A DNA stretch of 64,000 nucleotides from Marinobacter salinexigens (GCF_008370345.1 NZ_VTUU01000003.1:310001-374000); one strand, 5' to 3'. Shown: positions 9,389 to 17,835, numbered from the stretch's first letter. Made by a program: numbers and translations. Notes: generated by a model from the letters alone, not told the origin.

Positions 9389-10435
9389 TTAGAGGTAGCC
9401 AAGATCAGACAGGTAGGACTTGAGCATGTCGAGAGCCTTCTTGGCCTCTTCGCTGCGCTCGCCTTCAGCGTCCCACATGGTCTGGGCTGTTTTCACCAGA
9501 TTGTCCTGAACCTCGTCCGGAAGCTTGTTCACCTGAACGCCCTGCTCGGCGATGGCCTTGGCCAGAGTGATGCGCTCCTTGTACTGGTACTCATTGGTAC
9601 GAATCCAGAATTGCTCGTTCAGGGCATCCTTGACGATTTTCTGCATGTCTTCCGGAAGCTTGTCGAGTGCCTTCTGGCTGACGATGAAAACGTCGGTACC
9701 GGCGATGTTCAGTGCTGGCTGAACGTGATATTTCGCAACTTCGTAGAGGCCCATGCTGTAGGCACCCTGTGCGGCACCCCAGTGGGCGCCGTCTACAATA
9801 CCGGAGTCCAGGGCGGAGTACAGTTCGCTGCCCGGAATGTAGGAAGCGGCAGCACCGGCTTCAGTCAGGAATTTCTGGAGCGCGCCGGAGGAGCGAATTT
9901 TCAGGCTGGTGAAATCATCCCAGTTGTTGATCGGCTTCTTGACCACCATCTCGGTCGGGTAGACCTTGTCGGTTGCCCAGTAGACGCCGTATTTGGACGC
10001 TTCGTCACGCAGCATCTGCTCGAAGCCCAGGTTCTGGTGGAAATATGCAGCTTCCCAAACGTTGCGGAAGGCGAAGGGCAGGCCAGAAGCGATACCTGCG
10101 AGAGAAATTTTGTCCTGAGCGTAGGCCGGAGAAATGGTGCCCATCTCCAGGATGCCGCGACTCACTGCGTTAAAGGTCTCCTTTGCTTTGAACAGAGAGC
10201 CTGCTTCGTAAAGCTGGAGCTTGAGGCGACCATCGGTGCGCTCTTCGAGAACCCGCTTGATGCGTTCAAGGCTGTCAGTGTAGGAGCTGCTGGAGCCGGG
10301 CCAGTGAGACTGGACCTTCCAGGTGAAGGTATCTTGTGCAACGGCGGGTGTTGCGCTCAGTGCCGCGGCGGTTCCCAGGGTCAGAGCTGACGCATAAACG
10401 GTCAGGGTTTTTCGTAGATTGGCGATGAGCTTCAT
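9389..10435 (-). CDS. dctP: TRAP transporter periplasmic binding protein (DctP family)
   Basis: A 348-residue secreted protein. Residues 1-33 form a Sec signal peptide ending 'SATPAVA' before 'QDTFTWKVQSHW'. The body has the DctP features: 'LKIRSSGALQKFLTEAGAA' holds the conserved Arg that clamps the ligand carboxylate, and 'ALDSGIVDGAHWGAAQGAY' is the second ligand-lining segment. The Trp-rich start 'WKVQSHWPGSSS' is typical of members that bind monocarboxylates or keto/aromatic acids rather than C4-dicarboxylates, so the name is by family only. First gene of the dctPQM unit, with a likely promoter and a palindromic operator just upstream. Confidence 0.93.
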   Translation of the reverse strand: MKLIANLRKTLTVYASALTLGTAAALSATPAVAQDTFTWKVQSHWPGSSSSYTDSLERIKRVLEERTDGRLKLQLYEAGSLFKAKETFNAVSRGILEMGTISPAYAQDKISLAGIASGLPFAFRNVWEAAYFHQNLGFEQMLRDEASKYGVYWATDKVYPTEMVVKKPINNWDDFTSLKIRSSGALQKFLTEAGAAASYIPGSELYSALDSGIVDGAHWGAAQGAYSMGLYEVAKYHVQPALNIAGTDVFIVSQKALDKLPEDMQKIVKDALNEQFWIRTNEYQYKERITLAKAIAEQGVQVNKLPDEVQDNLVKTAQTMWDAEGERSEEAKKALDMLKSYLSDLGYL

Positions 10436-10517
10436 GACTGTGCCTCACTCGTTGTTGTAATGATTGTTGTTCCGGTTGTTTAAAACTCTTCCGAGAGCTC
10501 TTTTGAAAAGCTAAAGT

Positions 10518-10550
10518 TTCACTGTGCGAAACAATTAATTGCACAGTGAA
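10518..10550. promoter_or_regulatory. Palindromic operator candidate upstream of dctP
   Basis: A perfect 10-bp inverted repeat, TTCACTGTGC (10518-10527) and GCACAGTGAA (10541-10550), around an AT-rich 13-base spacer. The octamer GCGAAACA (10526-10533), which recurs in other catabolic promoters here, overlaps it. It lies 83-115 bases before the dctP start and just after the proposed -10 on the minus strand, a position suited to repression. Confidence 0.55.
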
Positions 10551-10563
10551 TCTCGAATTTCTG

Positions 10564-10591
10564 AATCTATCACAAGATCCAGTTATTGCAA
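10564..10591 (-). promoter_or_regulatory. Possible sigma-70 promoter of dctP
   Basis: On the minus strand TTGCAA (10591-10586) and TAGATT (10569-10564) stand 16 bases apart, fair matches to -35 and -10 boxes. The transcript would begin near the left edge of the inverted repeat at 10550. Called by eye only. Confidence 0.35.
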
Positions 10592-10615
10592 TAGCACGAT
10601 TATAGATATCTGGTC

Positions 10616-12214
10616 TTACCTCTCCTGGCCTTCCCAGTACGGCGTGCGCAGTTCCCGCTTGAGGATTTTGCCAATCGTCGATCGGGGCAGTTGCTCCCGA
10701 AATTCAATTCCCGACAGGCGCTGGGTTTTGCCAAGGCGTTCATTCGCCCATTCCAGGATCTCGGATTCCGTGGCCGTGGACTCCGGTGTCGTTACTACCA
10801 GCCCGAGCGGGGTTTCACCCCATTGTTCGCTGGGTACACCGATGACAGCGACATCAGCTACCTTGGGATGATTCAGTACGACTTTCTCAAGGTCTGCGGC
10901 GTAGATGTTGAAGCCACCGGAAATGATCATGTCTTTGCGCCGGTCGAGGATATAAATGAAACCATCGTTATCCATCCGGCCCATGTCGCCACTCCGGTAG
11001 AACACGTCGCCTTCAGGGCTGGTCCATAGCATTTCCTCGGTTTGTTCAGGGCGGTTCACATAGCCGCGCATCATGGATATGGCGCGACCGACAATTTCGC
11101 CGATCTCACCCCGAGGTACTTCACGTCCGCTTTCATCAATGATGCGGACTTCCGCACCTTCGGTAGGTACACCCACAGAGTCCCATTTATCCGGGAACGT
11201 ATTGCAGTCGAGGCTGGTTGAAATTCCGCCCTCGGTGAGGCCATAGATTTCCCGGACGCTGCCGGGCCACCTGGCAATGGCATCGGCAATGACACCGGTG
11301 CGCAGCGGTGCACTGGTGCAGAGTTTCAGTTTGTAGCTGCTGAGATCGAAGCGGTCGAACTCGGGGTCCGAAAGAATGCGCTGGTATTGCACAGGAACCA
11401 GCATTGCATGAGTGACACGGTATTGCTCTGACAGTTCCAGGAAACGCCGCGCATCAAACTTGGCCATAGTCACCAGAGTGCCGCCAAAGAACAGCGTAGG
11501 CAGTGCGGATACAAGGGTGGTGTTGGAATAGAGCGGCGTGGAAACCAGGTTGATGGCGTCACCGTCGAGACCAAAACGACTCATGCGTACCAGTTGGCGC
11601 TGGCGGAATCGGTAATCGTGCAGGATGCCTTTCGGTGTGCCAGTGGTGCCTGAGCTGTAAATAATATTAAACGGATCATCCAGTGATACTTCTGCGGGAT
11701 TCGGGGTTGAACTCGCCCCCTCCAGCCAGTCAGAGATGGATGAGCCGATACCTGCTCCGTCGTCATCCAGGGCGATGATACGGTCTGCAGGCAGGGATGT
11801 CTGGTCGCGGAATTCGGACAGCAATTCCCTGTTTTTGGCAGATACAAACAGGAAGCGTGCACCGCAGTCGGCCAGCATCAGGCCCAGGGCTTCGGCGCTG
11901 GCCATGCCAGACAGCGGCACCATGCAGCCACCGGCCGTCAGCGTGCCAAGGTACAGGGCGACGTAGTTTGCGCTGTTCTCCGACAGCGCGGCCACGGTGT
12001 CTCCGCGCGTTAGCCCGGCATCCCGCAGCCGGTTTGCGATCTGGTTGACCCGGGTCAGCAGATCCTGCCAGTCCAGGGTGCCGCTCTCACTGATGACGGC
12101 GGGTTTGCTGCCCTGAAGGCTGGCGAATTGCTGGATCCTGTGTCCGATAGGTTCCATGGTTTCGTCGGAGGTTACCGGGGCGTAAACAGGCATTTCACTC
12201 AAGCTATTTGTCAT
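10616..12214 (-). CDS. Class I acyl-CoA ligase (AMP-forming)
   Basis: A 532-residue ANL-superfamily enzyme that activates a carboxylic acid to its CoA thioester with ATP. The adenylation motif 'YSSGTTGTPKGILHDYRF', the 'YGLTEGG' A5 motif, 'YRSGDMGRMDNDGFIYILDR' and the C-terminal 'PRSTIGKILKREL' with the catalytic Lys are all present. I start it at 12214 (MTNSLSEMP), with GAGG ten bases upstream, instead of the longer frame to 12265. It is divergent from the SDR gene of the ACAD10/11-type cluster and faces away toward dctP, so it could activate acids taken up by either importer. Chain length specificity is not readable. Confidence 0.9.
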   Translation of the reverse strand: MTNSLSEMPVYAPVTSDETMEPIGHRIQQFASLQGSKPAVISESGTLDWQDLLTRVNQIANRLRDAGLTRGDTVAALSENSANYVALYLGTLTAGGCMVPLSGMASAEALGLMLADCGARFLFVSAKNRELLSEFRDQTSLPADRIIALDDDGAGIGSSISDWLEGASSTPNPAEVSLDDPFNIIYSSGTTGTPKGILHDYRFRQRQLVRMSRFGLDGDAINLVSTPLYSNTTLVSALPTLFFGGTLVTMAKFDARRFLELSEQYRVTHAMLVPVQYQRILSDPEFDRFDLSSYKLKLCTSAPLRTGVIADAIARWPGSVREIYGLTEGGISTSLDCNTFPDKWDSVGVPTEGAEVRIIDESGREVPRGEIGEIVGRAISMMRGYVNRPEQTEEMLWTSPEGDVFYRSGDMGRMDNDGFIYILDRRKDMIISGGFNIYAADLEKVVLNHPKVADVAVIGVPSEQWGETPLGLVVTTPESTATESEILEWANERLGKTQRLSGIEFREQLPRSTIGKILKRELRTPYWEGQER

Positions 12215-12357
12215 TTTTGTTACCTCGTTTGATTTCGAGTTTTGTCTGGTGAAATTAGTTTTCAATTATATTGACTCAAAACCGGGGAGCGTGACAAATT
12301 AAAGAAAATGAAAAACCGTATGTATAAAAACAAAACTGAACGTTGAGGAGTTTCGGC

Positions 12358-13152
12358 ATGGATCGTTTTGATCAGCGGGTTGCCATTGTGACCGGAGCTG
12401 GCAGCGGCATCGGCAGTGCAACAGCCCTGAGGCTGGCACGGGAAGGTGCGCACGTAGTTATGGCGGATACCTCCGAGGCTGGTCTGCTTGAAACTGAGAA
12501 TATGATGCCCGAGGGCAGTCGATACCTGCGCCGTGTTGTTGATGTGGCTGATGAAGGACAGGTTCAGTCTCTGGTTCAGGAAACTGTAGATACATTTGGC
12601 CGGATCGACGTGCTTTGCAATATCGCGGGCATTGCCAGTATCACCGGTGGCCATCCGCCGGTTACCGGGAACGACCGCGGTGAGTGGGACAAGATCCTTT
12701 CGGTAAACCTGATTGGCACCATGTTGCTGATCAAGCATGTAGCGCCTCACATGCAGAGCCGGGGGCTGGGAGCCATTGTGAACACCGCCTCGGTTGCCGG
12801 TATTCGTTCCGGGGCGGGCGGCAATGCCTACAGCGCCTCGAAGGCAGGTGTGATCAATCTCACCATGACCGCAGCTTGTGATCTCGGCAAAGACAACGTC
12901 CGGGTTAATGCCGTCTGCCCCGGGCTGGTTGAAACCGGCATGACCAAAGCCGTGTTCGATTACGCCAGGGCCAATGAAAAGGCCCATAAGCTGGGAGCTC
13001 GTTGCGAGCTTCGGCGCTACGGGGACCCCGAGGAAATCGCGGCCGCCATACTGTTTCTTGCCAGTGACGACGCCAGTTACATCACCGGCCAGGCGTTACC
13101 GGTGGACGGTGGTAATACCGCATCTCTTAACCTGCCGGGAATGAAAGTCTGA
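12358..13152 (+). CDS. Short-chain dehydrogenase/reductase (SDR)
   Basis: A 264-residue NAD(P)-dependent oxidoreductase. Visible motifs: TGAGSGIG near residue 14 (cofactor loop), 'MADTSEAG' with an Asp after strand 2 that favours NAD(H), 'NIAG' in place of NNAG, a catalytic Ser in 'VNTASVAGI' and 'YSASK' with the catalytic Tyr and Lys. Start at ATG 12358 with GAGGAG upstream rather than the TTG at 12343. First gene of the plus-strand cluster; its stop overlaps the thioesterase start by one base (TGATG). Likely oxidises a hydroxyacyl substrate or product in the pathway; exact role unknown. Confidence 0.9.
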   Translation: MDRFDQRVAIVTGAGSGIGSATALRLAREGAHVVMADTSEAGLLETENMMPEGSRYLRRVVDVADEGQVQSLVQETVDTFGRIDVLCNIAGIASITGGHPPVTGNDRGEWDKILSVNLIGTMLLIKHVAPHMQSRGLGAIVNTASVAGIRSGAGGNAYSASKAGVINLTMTAACDLGKDNVRVNAVCPGLVETGMTKAVFDYARANEKAHKLGARCELRRYGDPEEIAAAILFLASDDASYITGQALPVDGGNTASLNLPGMKV

Positions 13153-13592
13153 TGAGCGAACAACAGGGTCACATCACCAGCGCAAAGGACCTGACAGGAT
13201 TCCACAACCTGTTGGGATACCACCATGAATCCTGGACGGAAGGCGAGACAGTGATCGCGCTGGAGGTCCGGCCTGAGCACCTGAACCTTGCCGGAGTTAT
13301 TCATGGTGGCGTACTGACCGCATTGATGGATATCGTCATGGCGGATTCCGGTACCTACTGCCCCTATCCGGGCCGCCGGCGCAAAGCGCTTACTCTGACC
13401 ATGACCACGACATTTACGGGCCAGTGCAGTGGCGGGGTAATCCGCGCAACCGGTCGAAAGAGGGCTGGGGGCAAGAGGATTTTCAACAGTACCGGCGAGA
13501 TTCATGACCAGGACGGCAATCTCCTGGCAATTGCTGAAGGCACCTTCCGCATACGTTCCGGGAGTGAAGGTCCTGAGGGTGTTCCGATCTGA
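13152..13592 (+). CDS. PaaI-type acyl-CoA thioesterase (hotdog fold)
   Basis: A 146-residue single-hotdog protein. The family motif is 'GVIHGGVLTALMDIVMADSG' (about 50-69), where HGG-x(6)-D places the catalytic Asp. Members hydrolyse stalled acyl-CoA or phenylacetyl-CoA thioesters and free CoA. Translationally coupled to the preceding SDR through TGATG. In this cluster it may release CoA from dead-end intermediates (inference). It lies 75 bases before the ACAD10/11-type dehydrogenase gene. Confidence 0.88.
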   Translation: MSEQQGHITSAKDLTGFHNLLGYHHESWTEGETVIALEVRPEHLNLAGVIHGGVLTALMDIVMADSGTYCPYPGRRRKALTLTMTTTFTGQCSGGVIRATGRKRAGGKRIFNSTGEIHDQDGNLLAIAEGTFRIRSGSEGPEGVPI

Positions 13593-13667
13593 GTGATCTG
13601 AAAAACATACACTGGCCGGCCAGGATTGACTGGTTGCGGACTCAATAACAAACAAGAGGAAGCGGAC

Positions 13668-14870
13668 ATGTTCGAGCTATCTGATAAAGCCAAGAAACTG
13701 CAAGCTCAGTTGAACGAGTTCATGGATGCATACATCTATCCGAACGAACACAAACACCACGAGCAGGTTTCCCAGGCAGAAAACCGCTGGGCGCCTGTTC
13801 CCATCATTGAAGAGCTGAAAGACAAGGCCAAGGCAGAGGGTTTGTGGAACCTGTTTCTGCCGGAGAGCGACTATGGCGCGGGGCTGACCAACTTTGAATA
13901 TGCCCACCTGTGCGAAATCATGGGCCGTTCTGAAATGGCGCCGGAAGTGTTCAACTGTTCGGCTCCGGACACCGGCAATATGGAAACCATTGCCCGCTAC
14001 GGTAATGAAGAGCAAAGAAAACAGTGGCTGGAGCCGCTGCTGGCCGGCGAGATTCGTTCCTGCTTTTCCATGACCGAGCCGGACGTTGCCTCTTCCGATG
14101 CCACCAATATTGCCTGCCAGATTCGCCGCGACGGCGATGAGTATGTGATTAACGGGAAGAAATGGTGGTCCTCCGGCGCCATGACGACAACGACCAGGAT
14201 CGCCATCGTTATGGGTAAAACCGACCCGGATGCGCCCAAGCACCAGCAACAGTCGATGATTCTGGTACCGCTGGACACTCCGGGTGTGAAGATGGTGCGT
14301 CCGCTGACTGTCTTTGGTTACGACCATGCCCCGCATGGCCATGCTGAGATTCACTACGAAAACGTCCGCGTGCCGGCCAGCAACATCCTGCTGGGCGAGG
14401 GTCGTGGGTTCGAGATTGCCCAGGGACGCCTCGGACCGGGCCGTATCCACCATTGCATGCGCACCATCGGCGTGGCGGAACGTGCCCTTGAACTGATGTG
14501 TAAGCGTGCCAATGAGCGGGAAGCGTTCGGTAAGCCGCTGGCGAACTTCGATTCCATCCGGAAGGACATCGCCCGCAGCCGTATTGAGATAGAACAGGCC
14601 CGTCTGATGACTTTGAAAGCCGCACACATGATGGACACCGTAGGTAATAAGGTGGCTCGTCAGGAAATTGCGATGATCAAGGTGATTGCGCCGAGCATGG
14701 CCCTGAAGGTGATCGACCGTGCCATTCAGGTTCATGGTGGGGCTGGTGTCAGCCAGGACACCTTCCTGGCGTCGGCCTGGGCGAAGGTTCGTACTCTGCG
14801 TTTGGCAGATGGCCCGGACGAAGTGCACATGGACGCCGTTGCCAAAATGGAGCTTCGTCAATACCGCTGA
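13668..14870 (+). CDS. Acyl-CoA dehydrogenase of the ACAD10/ACAD11 type
   Basis: A 400-residue flavoprotein of normal ACAD length. It is unusually close to the dehydrogenase half of animal ACAD11: '[18 protein letters not shown]' (95-112), '[18 protein letters not shown]' (131-148), '[13 protein letters not shown]' (159-171), '[20 protein letters not shown]' and '[10 protein letters not shown]' are segments I recognise from that protein. Known biology: ACAD10/11 combine an APH-type kinase with this domain and degrade 4-hydroxy acids through a phosphorylated acyl-CoA from which phosphate is eliminated; the Pseudomonas levulinate (lva) pathway does the same chemistry with separate proteins. The matching kinase is two genes downstream. 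Start at 13668 with AAGAGGAAG upstream, not 13626. Confidence 0.92.
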   Translation: MFELSDKAKKLQAQLNEFMDAYIYPNEHKHHEQVSQAENRWAPVPIIEELKDKAKAEGLWNLFLPESDYGAGLTNFEYAHLCEIMGRSEMAPEVFNCSAPDTGNMETIARYGNEEQRKQWLEPLLAGEIRSCFSMTEPDVASSDATNIACQIRRDGDEYVINGKKWWSSGAMTTTTRIAIVMGKTDPDAPKHQQQSMILVPLDTPGVKMVRPLTVFGYDHAPHGHAEIHYENVRVPASNILLGEGRGFEIAQGRLGPGRIHHCMRTIGVAERALELMCKRANEREAFGKPLANFDSIRKDIARSRIEIEQARLMTLKAAHMMDTVGNKVARQEIAMIKVIAPSMALKVIDRAIQVHGGAGVSQDTFLASAWAKVRTLRLADGPDEVHMDAVAKMELRQYR

Positions 14871-14903
14871 TTGATACGGCCCGTTACTTCGGGTGAATGA
14901 ACA

Positions 14904-15001
14904 AACGGGGAGGGCTCTGCCGGGACACGCCGTTAATACGTCCTTGTAGGCTTGGGCAAAACATCCATGTTTTGCACAGTCCCGGCAGAGCCCTCCCCGT
15001 T
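14904..15001. repeat. Long palindromic intergenic element (type A)
   Basis: Arms 14904-14926 and 14979-15001 are perfect 23-bp inverted repeats (GC-rich, GGGGAGGGCTCTGCCGGGAC core); allowing one mismatch the pairing extends outward to about 14900 and 15006. The 52-base centre holds an inner hairpin GCAAAACA-tcca-TGTTTTGC (14956-14975). It fills the gap between the ACAD gene and the next SDR, and is too long and lacks a T-run for an ordinary terminator. It may be a REP/MITE-like element or an RNA processing or attenuation hairpin. Confidence 0.85.
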
Positions 15002-15035
15002 CGTTCCCCAGGCACTGAATATGAGGATCGAACTC

Positions 15036-15803
15036 GTGACTAACCCGCTTTTTGATATGACCGGCAAGGTCGCCGTAATCACTGGCTCCACCAAAGGTAT
15101 CGGCCGCTCCATTGCTGAGGAAATGGCCAAGTGTGGCGCCAAGGTCGTGATTTCCAGCCGAAAGGCTGAAGCCTGTGAGCAGGTAGCTGCTGAACTGAAA
15201 GAACAGGGCTTCGAAGCCATGGCGATTCCCTGCCATGTCGGTAAGAAAGAAGACCTTCAGAAGCTGGTCGACAAGACCAACGAAGCCTGGGGCACGATTG
15301 ACGTGCTGGTGTGCAACGCCGCCACTAATCCGGTCTACGGCACCACCGCCGAGATGACCGACGAGGCCTGGGACAAGATCATGGATACCAACGTCAAAGG
15401 CACCTTCTGGCTGACCAACATGGTCCTGCCGCAAATGGCGGAGAAAGGCGAAGGCGCTGTTGTGTTGCTGTCCAGTATTGCCGGTATCCGGGGCAACACC
15501 ACCATCGGAACCTATGGTGTTTCCAAGGCTGCAGAAGCGGCACTGGCCCGTAATCTGGCCGTTGAATGGGGCCCGAAAGGCATTCGTATCAACAGCATTG
15601 CCCCTGGCCTGATCAAAACTGATTTCGCCAAGGCACTCTGGGAAGATCCGGTACGTATCAAGCGTGCAGAGGATAAAACCCCACTCCGCCGTATCGGCGA
15701 TCCGGTCGATATCGCTGGCCTGGCTGTCTTTCTGTCCACCAAGGCCAGTGCCTACATCACCGGCCAGGTCATCGTAGCTGACGGTGGCGAAACCATCTGT
15801 TAA
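15036..15803 (+). CDS. Short-chain dehydrogenase/reductase (SDR)
   Basis: A 255-residue NAD(P)-dependent oxidoreductase with 'TGSTKGIG' (cofactor loop), 'SSRKAEACEQ' (an Arg after strand 2, suggesting NADP(H)), 'NAATNP' in the NNAG place, 'LLSSIAGIRG' with the catalytic Ser, and 'YGVSKAAE' with the catalytic Tyr and Lys. The start is best placed at GTG 15036 (VTNPLFDMTGKVAVITG), with GAGG just upstream; the longer frame from 14952 would be translated through the palindromic element. It lies between the ACAD10/11-type dehydrogenase and its kinase, and may reduce a keto acid or keto-acyl-CoA to the hydroxy form that the kinase uses, as LvaD-like steps do (inference). Confidence 0.9.
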   Translation: MTNPLFDMTGKVAVITGSTKGIGRSIAEEMAKCGAKVVISSRKAEACEQVAAELKEQGFEAMAIPCHVGKKEDLQKLVDKTNEAWGTIDVLVCNAATNPVYGTTAEMTDEAWDKIMDTNVKGTFWLTNMVLPQMAEKGEGAVVLLSSIAGIRGNTTIGTYGVSKAAEAALARNLAVEWGPKGIRINSIAPGLIKTDFAKALWEDPVRIKRAEDKTPLRRIGDPVDIAGLAVFLSTKASAYITGQVIVADGGETIC

Positions 15804-15829
15804 AGCAGTCAACTGATGAGCAATGCCGA

Positions 15830-15922
15830 GGCAGGTGTAAGGGGTGCTCCTCCGCAGGGAAAAAGATGTCTGAGCGAAGCGAGTTGCTTTTTCCCGGAGG
15901 AGGAGCACCCCTTGCGCCTGCC
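15830..15922. repeat. 93-nt palindromic element with conserved centre (type B, copy 1)
   Basis: Two 36-base arms (15830-15865 and 15887-15922) pair almost completely; the only gaps are three unpaired bases at 15854-15856 opposite 15896-15898 and two G-U-type positions near the outer end. The 21-base centre (15866-15886, beginning ATGTCTGAGC and ending AGCGAGTTG) matches, at 19 of 21 positions, the centre of an element at 47696-47788 in reverse orientation. GGGGTGC and GGGAAAAA in the stem are also shared, while the block between differs in both arms together. It sits between the SDR and kinase genes. Confidence 0.85.
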
Positions 15923-15951
15923 GCTGCCCCGAAACAAAGGCAATAGAAGTT

Positions 15952-17016
15952 ATGACAACAGCACCAGAGTTGGTAGACGTCCTGCCAGCACACAAGTTTG
16001 ATGAGGCGCGCCTTCTGGAGTGGCTTCAGAGGGGGTTGCCGCAGATTGGTAGTCGCCTGGATGTGAAGCAATTCCAGGGTGGTCAGTCTAACCCTACTTT
16101 TTTGCTGGAAACTGATGGCGGCCGATACGTTCTGCGTAAAAAACCACCAGGAAAGACATTGCCGTCTGCTCACATGGTGGAGCGGGAATACAAGGTGATG
16201 AAGGCGTTGGCGGACCATACGGATGTCCCGGTCCCGAATGTTCGAGTGCTCTGCGAAGACGAGTCGGTCATTGGTACGCCGTTTTATGTCATGGATTTCC
16301 TGGAAGGCCGGATTGTCAGCCATTCGGCGTTGCGGGCTTTGGATCGCAAGGATCGTCTGCCCGCCCACCAATCGGCCATCGACACCCTGGCTGCCCTCCA
16401 TTCTGTGGATGTGAATACCATCGGCCTTGGCGATTACGGCCGCCCGGAAGGCTATGTGGCCCGACAGGTTTCTCGCTGGAGCAAGCAGTACCTGGCATCG
16501 AAGACCGATGATCTGCCGGCGATGGACAAGCTGATGGCGTGGTTGCCGGAAAATCTGCCGGCGAAGGATGAAATGTCCATTGCGCACGGGGATTACCGGT
16601 TCGGCAACCTGATGCTGGCACCTGACAGCCCGAAGGTGATTGCCATTCTGGACTGGGAGTTATCCACACTGGGGCACCCGCTGGCCGACCTGGCCTATTA
16701 CTGCCTTCCCTATCACATGCCGTCCGACATGGAGGGTATGCGCGGGCTTCGTGGTGAGGATCTGGAAGCGCTGGGTATTCCCGACGAGCAGGAAACCATT
16801 GCCCGGTACTGTGCAAAAACCGGTCGCGATGGCATAGACGACTGGCATGTGTTCCTGGCGTTTTCCCTGTTCCGGTTAGCCGCCATATTGCAGGGCGTCT
16901 ACAAACGGGCGCTGGATGGCAATGCTGCCAATGCCAATGCCCTGGAAGTTGGCAAGCGCGCAAGCGTGCTGGCGGAAACCGGATGGAAGATCGCCTGTGA
17001 AGGTTCCAGGCCCTGA
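15952..17016 (+). CDS. ACAD10/11-type APH-family kinase
   Basis: A 354-residue cytoplasmic aminoglycoside-phosphotransferase-fold kinase. Motifs: 'GGQSNPTFLL' (43-52, nucleotide loop), 'YVLRKKPPGKTLPSAH' (59-74) with the ATP-binding Lys, 'VIGTPFYVMDFLEGRI' (106-121), HGD at 212-214 with N219 (catalytic loop) and DWELSTLGHP (234-243, metal Asp). These stretches are those of the N-terminal kinase domain of animal ACAD10/ACAD11, not of true aminoglycoside resistance enzymes. The expected job is ATP-dependent phosphorylation of a hydroxyacyl-CoA, preparing it for elimination by the dehydrogenase at 13668. Fourteen bases before surE. Confidence 0.9.
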   Translation: MTTAPELVDVLPAHKFDEARLLEWLQRGLPQIGSRLDVKQFQGGQSNPTFLLETDGGRYVLRKKPPGKTLPSAHMVEREYKVMKALADHTDVPVPNVRVLCEDESVIGTPFYVMDFLEGRIVSHSALRALDRKDRLPAHQSAIDTLAALHSVDVNTIGLGDYGRPEGYVARQVSRWSKQYLASKTDDLPAMDKLMAWLPENLPAKDEMSIAHGDYRFGNLMLAPDSPKVIAILDWELSTLGHPLADLAYYCLPYHMPSDMEGMRGLRGEDLEALGIPDEQETIARYCAKTGRDGIDDWHVFLAFSLFRLAAILQGVYKRALDGNAANANALEVGKRASVLAETGWKIACEGSRP

Positions 17017-17030
17017 GAGGAGAAAAACAC

Positions 17031-17810
17031 ATGCAGGGACCATTGGTTCAACGCATCCTGATCACCAACGATGATGGTATCAACGCGCCAGGCTTGGCGG
17101 TTCTGGAGACGGTTGCCCGGAGGCTGGCTGAAGAAGTATGGGTAGTGGCACCGGAACATGACCGCAGCGGTGCCGGCCAGAGTATTTCCATTCACAGCCC
17201 ACTACGGGTTTATCAGAGTGGTGACAAGCGTTACGCCGTTTCCGGTACACCCGCAGACTGCGTGTTGTATTCACTGGCTGAGTGGTTTGGTGAAACACCG
17301 CCGGATCTGGTGCTGTCTGGCGTTAACTGTGGCGCCAACATCAGCGACTCGGTGCAGTACTCAGGCACCGTCGGCGCGGTACTCAGTGCCGAGCACATGA
17401 ACATTCCCGCTATTGCCCTGAGTCAGGCATTTCTGACCCGGGACGGAATTCAGTGGTCGCCGGTGGAAACCCATGCTGAGGCCATTATCCGCAAATTGTA
17501 TCAACCCGGGGAAACCCGCGCCTGGAATGTGAATTTCCCGGCTTGTGATGCCAGTGAGATTCAGACGGCCAGATGGTGTCGTCAGTCCACAGGCTCTATC
17601 CAGCGCCCCCGGCTTTTGTCCGGCCGGGATGCCCGCAGCCTGCCCTATTGGTGGCTCGGGTTTGAGCGCAGTTCCCGACATATTGTGACTCCGGATGTGG
17701 ACGTTACGGTACTCCGGGATAAGGCCATTGCGATCACTCCATTACGACACGAAGACCCCCTGCCAGGGGGCGCCCATGAAATTGACTTGTCCGCACCTGC
17801 GGCTGACTGA
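17031..17810 (+). CDS. surE: SurE-family 5'/3'-nucleotidase/phosphatase
   Basis: A 259-residue protein of normal SurE length. 'ILITNDDGINAPG' (9-21) with the metal-binding Asp pair, 'VAPEHDRSGAGQSIS', 'VSGTPADCV' and 'LSGVNCGANISDSVQYSGTVGAV' are the classic metal- and phosphate-binding segments. Known members remove phosphate from nucleoside monophosphates and short polyphosphate. The normal place for surE is beside pcm, rpoS and truD; none of these is here, so this is probably a second, pathway-linked copy. Tight spacing to the kinase (14 bases) and ligase (25 bases) puts it in the operon, where it might clear phosphorylated dead-end compounds or AMP from the ligases (inference). Confidence 0.9.
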   Translation: MQGPLVQRILITNDDGINAPGLAVLETVARRLAEEVWVVAPEHDRSGAGQSISIHSPLRVYQSGDKRYAVSGTPADCVLYSLAEWFGETPPDLVLSGVNCGANISDSVQYSGTVGAVLSAEHMNIPAIALSQAFLTRDGIQWSPVETHAEAIIRKLYQPGETRAWNVNFPACDASEIQTARWCRQSTGSIQRPRLLSGRDARSLPYWWLGFERSSRHIVTPDVDVTVLRDKAIAITPLRHEDPLPGGAHEIDLSAPAAD

Positions 17811-17835
17811 TTGAACCCTGGGGAGCACAACAACG

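Noticed and set aside
14904..15001. Palindrome as an intrinsic terminator
   Set aside because: Stem is far longer than usual, the loop is 52 bases and no T-run follows; downstream genes appear to belong to the same unit.
13677..15995. 772-codon open frame on the minus strand opposite the dehydrogenase and SDR genes
   Set aside because: It is the shadow of two plus-strand genes with clear families and runs through a palindromic gap; the translation has no domain and is rich in His/Gly/Gln, as expected from antisense of GC-rich codons.
15952..17016. Aminoglycoside resistance phosphotransferase
   Set aside because: The APH fold is there, but sequence segments match ACAD10/11 kinase domains and the gene sits in a catabolic cluster.
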